From Betaproteobacteria bacterium (GTDB lineage: Bacteria; Pseudomonadota; Gammaproteobacteria; Burkholderiales; SG8-39), in NCBI GenBank assembly GCA_029865405.1, contig JAOUGZ010000116.1, positions 1 to 7,677 on the forward strand: a stretch of 7,677 nt of DNA, given 5' to 3'. The position numbers were made by a program, and so were the translations under genes. A model generated the notes under the pieces. It had not been told where the DNA came from. It worked only from the letters and a program-made list of their open reading frames with translations, and ran no database searches. Positions 5,312 to 7,677 of this stretch are shown piece after piece. Each line of letters begins with the position of its first letter. Position 1 is the stretch's first letter.

Positions 5312-6216
5312 CCCCAGGCGCCGCTGATCATCGCCACACCGTGCGCGCCCGCGCGCCAGGCGTCGTCGAGGTCGCGGCGTTGCATGCCGCCGATGGCGTA
5401 GACCGGGATGCTGGCGCCGTGCGCGATGCGCGCGAAACCTTCCCAGCCGAGCGGACGCGCGTCCGCATGCGATGCGGTCGGCTTGACTGGTCCGAGCACC
5501 GCGAAATCCATCTCCAGCGCCACCGCACGGGCCAGTTCGTCCCGCGTGTGGCAGGAGGCCGCGGCCAGGATGTCCCTCGGCCGTGATTCGAGCGCCATCA
5601 GCTGCGCGGCGGTGAAGTGCACGCCATCGCCGCCCGCAGGCGCAGCGCTGACCAGTACGCGCGCGCCCTGCCCGTGTGCGAGGCGCACGACATCGCGTAC
5701 GAATGCCTCGCGCCGAGCTAGGCCGCGGTCGCGCACCAGGATGAGCCGTAGTCCGTCCGCGAGCCGCGCGCGCACCTGCGACAGCATGCGGCTCGTGCCG
5801 CGCGATTCGGCATCTGTGATCGCGTACTCGTGCGGCAGCGCGAGCGCGGCGAGCACCGGCGCATTCGCCGGCAGCATCGGCTCGACGAGCGGGACGTCGA
5901 AGCGCTGCCAGGCGATTGCCTGCTTCTCCTTCGGCTGCGGATCGCCTTTCCAGGTCGTGACGCGGAAGAAATTCAGACGCACCGATGCGTGCGGATACGT
6001 GTATTCGCGGGTCAGCCAGGGGAAAGTGGTGCAAGCCTCGATACCGAGCTCTTCGCGCAGCTCGCGCGCCAGCGCCCCCGATGCCGCTTCGCCGGCCTCG
6101 ATCTTGCCGCCGGGAAACTCCCAGTAGCCGGCGTACACCTTGCCCGCCGGCCGCTGCGTCAGCAGGAAGGCGCCGTCGGCGCGCTGGATCACAGCCGCCG
6201 CCACCTCGAGTGCCAC
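5308..6216 (-). CDS. Nudix (MutT-like) hydrolase fused to a ThiE-like domain
   Basis: The 302-residue protein has two parts. Residues 1-130 form a Nudix domain of the MutT/8-oxo-dGTP diphosphatase type: VYAGYWEFPGGK (27-38) leads into a complete Nudix box, G37-x5-E43-x7-R51 E L R E E L G I59, so pyrophosphohydrolase activity is likely. Residues about 131-302 resemble thiamine-phosphate synthase (ThiE): VHFTAAQL (199-206), SCHTRDE (221-227), LGPVKPT (241-247) and AIGGM (274-278). Several ThiE catalytic positions look replaced, so this half may not make thiamine phosphate. Such fusions are common in beta- and gammaproteobacteria, often near secA and argJ. The start is GTG 6216, one base after the ATPase stop; the open frame extends back to 6492 but that part only shadows the ATPase. 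A second in-frame GTG at 6204 is possible. The stop interlocks with that of yacG. Confidence 0.9.
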   Translation of the reverse strand: MALEVAAAVIQRADGAFLLTQRPAGKVYAGYWEFPGGKIEAGEAASGALARELREELGIEACTTFPWLTREYTYPHASVRLNFFRVTTWKGDPQPKEKQAIAWQRFDVPLVEPMLPANAPVLAALALPHEYAITDAESRGTSRMLSQVRARLADGLRLILVRDRGLARREAFVRDVVRLAHGQGARVLVSAAPAGGDGVHFTAAQLMALESRPRDILAAASCHTRDELARAVALEMDFAVLGPVKPTASHADARPLGWEGFARIAHGASIPVYAIGGMQRRDLDDAWRAGAHGVAMISGAWG

Positions 6217-6217
6217 G

Positions 6218-7078
6218 CTACTTTGCCCCGGCGTGCTTGCCGGCCCAGTCCCGCGCGAACTGGTAGGCAATGCGGCCGCTCCTCGAGCCGCGCTGCAGCG
6301 ACCATTGCAGCGCCTCCTCGCGCGCCGCCGCGGCCGCCTTGGGCCCGCAGCCCAGGGTTTTGAGCCAGTGCGCCACGATCGCGAGGTACTCGTCCTGGTC
6401 GAAGGGATAGAAGGAGACCCACAGGCCGAAGCGCTCCGACAAGGAGATCTTCTCCTCGACGGTCTCGCCGGGGTGGATCTCCTCGCCGACATACTTGGTC
6501 TCCAGATTCTCGGCCATGTACTCGGGCATGAGGTGCCGGCGGTTCGACGTCGCGTAGATCAGCATGTTGTCGGCCGTAGTGGAGATCGAGCCGTCGAGCG
6601 CGACCTTCAAGGCGATGTAGCCGTCTTCCGCGCCGTGGAAGGTCAGGTCGTCGCAAAACACCAGAAAGCGCTCTTCGCGGCCGGCCACCAGATCGGTGAT
6701 CGCGGGCAGGTCGACGAGGTCGTTCTTTTCGACTTCGATCAGGCGCAAGCCCTGCTTGTGATACTTGTTGAGCAGGCCTTTGATGATGGAGGATTTGCCG
6801 GTACCCCGCGCGCCGGTGAGCAGGACGTTGTTGGCGGGGCGGCCTTCCAGGAACTGGCGCGTGTTCTGCTCCACTTTCGAGATCTGCGCGCCGATCCCCT
6901 GCAGGTCGGCGAGGCGCATGCGGTGCACGTGGCGCACCGGCTGAAGCCAGCCGCGCGCGTTCAGTCCCGTGGTCTTGCGCCAGCGGAAGGCGATACTCGC
7001 GCCCCAGTCGGTCTCCGGCAGCCCGGGCGGCAGCAGTTGCTCGAGCCGCGTCAGCAGCTTTTCCAGGTCGTTGCTCAC
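6218..7078 (-). CDS. DUF815-family AAA+ ATPase
   Basis: This 286-residue protein belongs to the DUF815 (COG2607) family of predicted AAA+ ATPases, whose cellular role is not established. It shows Walker A GARGTGKS (89-96), Walker B FLVFCDD (138-144), a sensor-1 stretch YATSNRRHL (175-183), LSERFG (213-218) with a candidate arginine finger R216, and [12 protein letters not shown] (267-278), where R269 could act as sensor 2. All ATP-binding and hydrolysis motifs look intact. It is soluble, with a helical N-terminal segment (1-80). The start is GTG 7078; this GTG overlaps the argJ TGA as GTGA, which implies translational coupling. One base separates its stop from the Nudix gene. The argJ-ATPase-Nudix arrangement is conserved in betaproteobacteria as far as I recall, but it does not reveal the substrate. 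Confidence 0.92.
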   Translation of the reverse strand: MSNDLEKLLTRLEQLLPPGLPETDWGASIAFRWRKTTGLNARGWLQPVRHVHRMRLADLQGIGAQISKVEQNTRQFLEGRPANNVLLTGARGTGKSSIIKGLLNKYHKQGLRLIEVEKNDLVDLPAITDLVAGREERFLVFCDDLTFHGAEDGYIALKVALDGSISTTADNMLIYATSNRRHLMPEYMAENLETKYVGEEIHPGETVEEKISLSERFGLWVSFYPFDQDEYLAIVAHWLKTLGCGPKAAAAAREEALQWSLQRGSRSGRIAYQFARDWAGKHAGAK

Positions 7079-7677
7079 GATCGGTATTCCGCGTTGATCT
7101 TCACGTAGTCGTAAGAAAAATCACAGGTCCACACCGTGCTCGCAGCCTTGCCGCGCTTCAGCACGGCGCGCACCAGGAACTCGGACTTCTTCATGGCCGC
7201 CGCCCCTTGCTCTTCCCGGTACGCCGGATCGCGTCCGCCGGCGCGCGCGACGCGAACAGCGTCAATGTAAAGGTCCACTTTCGACGTGTCGAGCCCGGCG
7301 ATGCCGGCATTGCCGATCGCCGCGAGGATGCGCCCCAGGTTCGGGTCACCGGCGAAGAACGCCGTCTTCACCAGAGGCGAATGTGCGATGGCGTAGGCGA
7401 CCTTGCGGCACTCGGCCGTGCTGCGCCCACCTTCCACGCGTACTGTCACGAACTTGGTTGCCCCTTCGCCGTCGCGCACGATGGCTTGAGCGAGCAATCG
7501 AGCCACCTCGGCAATCGTGTCGGCGAGCGCATCCCGGTCTTTCTTCGATCCGGCCACCGGGCCTTTTCCGGTGGCCAGACATATGAACGCGTCGTTCGTC
7601 GACGTGTCCCCGTCGACCGTGATGGCGTTGAACGACTGGTCCGCCGCGGCTTTCGTCATGCGCCGCAGATCGGAACG
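7075..7677 (-). CDS. argJ: ArgJ, bifunctional ornithine acetyltransferase / N-acetylglutamate synthase, C-terminal half (partial)
   Basis: ArgJ transfers the acetyl group from N-acetylornithine to glutamate, recycling it in arginine biosynthesis; bifunctional forms also use acetyl-CoA. The precursor normally self-cleaves at a conserved Thr into alpha and beta chains. The window holds the last 200 codons, all in the beta chain; the cleavage site and N-terminus lie beyond base 7677. The frame is open from the window edge, and the Met at 7659 is internal, since residues before it (RSDLRR) continue the fold. Visible signatures are [11 protein letters not shown] (visible residues 19-29), DGEGATKF (69-76), GDPNLGR (110-116) and the C-terminal end [12 protein letters not shown]. 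It ends at TGA 7077-7075, overlapping the ATPase GTG. Monofunctional or bifunctional activity cannot be decided from this part. Confidence 0.95.
   Translation of the reverse strand, partial: RSDLRRMTKAAADQSFNAITVDGDTSTNDAFICLATGKGPVAGSKKDRDALADTIAEVARLLAQAIVRDGEGATKFVTVRVEGGRSTAECRKVAYAIAHSPLVKTAFFAGDPNLGRILAAIGNAGIAGLDTSKVDLYIDAVRVARAGGRDPAYREEQGAAAMKKSEFLVRAVLKRGKAASTVWTCDFSYDYVKINAEYRS

Noticed and set aside
6217..6492. N-terminal extension of the Nudix-ThiE frame to an ATG at 6492
   Set aside because: The added 92 residues are Arg/Ser/Pro-rich and lie over the conserved C-terminal part of the DUF815 ATPase. The Nudix fold begins at about the GTG at 6216.
6140..7108. A 322-codon open frame on the + strand opposite the ATPase
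   Set aside because: It is antisense to an ATPase with complete Walker and sensor motifs; the translation has no recognisable domain.

Overview
The window is a dense, GC-rich stretch of bacterial chromosome that reads as a betaproteobacterial housekeeping neighbourhood (a Burkholderiales, Rhodocyclales or Nitrosomonadales type of lineage; I cannot name the species). The assignment rests on gene order: ypjD and a CNNM/CorB-family gene side by side, then pilC-pilD-coaE-zapD-yacG on the + strand, meeting a convergent set (reading on the - strand) argJ, a DUF815 ATPase and a Nudix/ThiE fusion. Nearly all of it is coding; no tRNA, rRNA, insertion sequence, phage gene or CRISPR array is visible.

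Layout. 1-1493 (+): the end of a YpjD/CcsA-like membrane protein and a complete CNNM-type CBS-domain transporter, one base apart. 1494-1631: a 138-base gap, by far the most interesting non-coding stretch. It holds a perfect Shine-Dalgarno in front of a 23-codon open frame, an 8-bp inverted repeat and a sigma70-like promoter candidate just before pilC. The pilB ATPase gene often found at this point in related bacteria is absent. 1632-4330 (+): pilC, pilD and coaE packed with no spacer or a 1-base overlap, so type IV pilus assembly and the last step of coenzyme A synthesis appear to share a transcript. 4331-4385: a short gap with a plausible promoter, then zapD (FtsZ-ring crosslinking) and yacG (zinc-binding gyrase inhibitor). 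The yacG gene has no ATG, GTG or TTG start in a workable place and probably uses a rare start codon.

5308-7677 (-): argJ (arginine biosynthesis, N-terminal part outside the window), the DUF815 AAA+ ATPase overlapping it by GTGA, and the Nudix-ThiE fusion one base further on; this looks like one tightly coupled operon. It converges on yacG so closely that the two stop codons interlock in a CTAG tetranucleotide, leaving no room for a terminator between them.

I did not find a clearly new system. The items most worth a second look are the pilC leader region, the missing pilB, the yacG start and the apparently catalytically degenerate ThiE half of the Nudix fusion.
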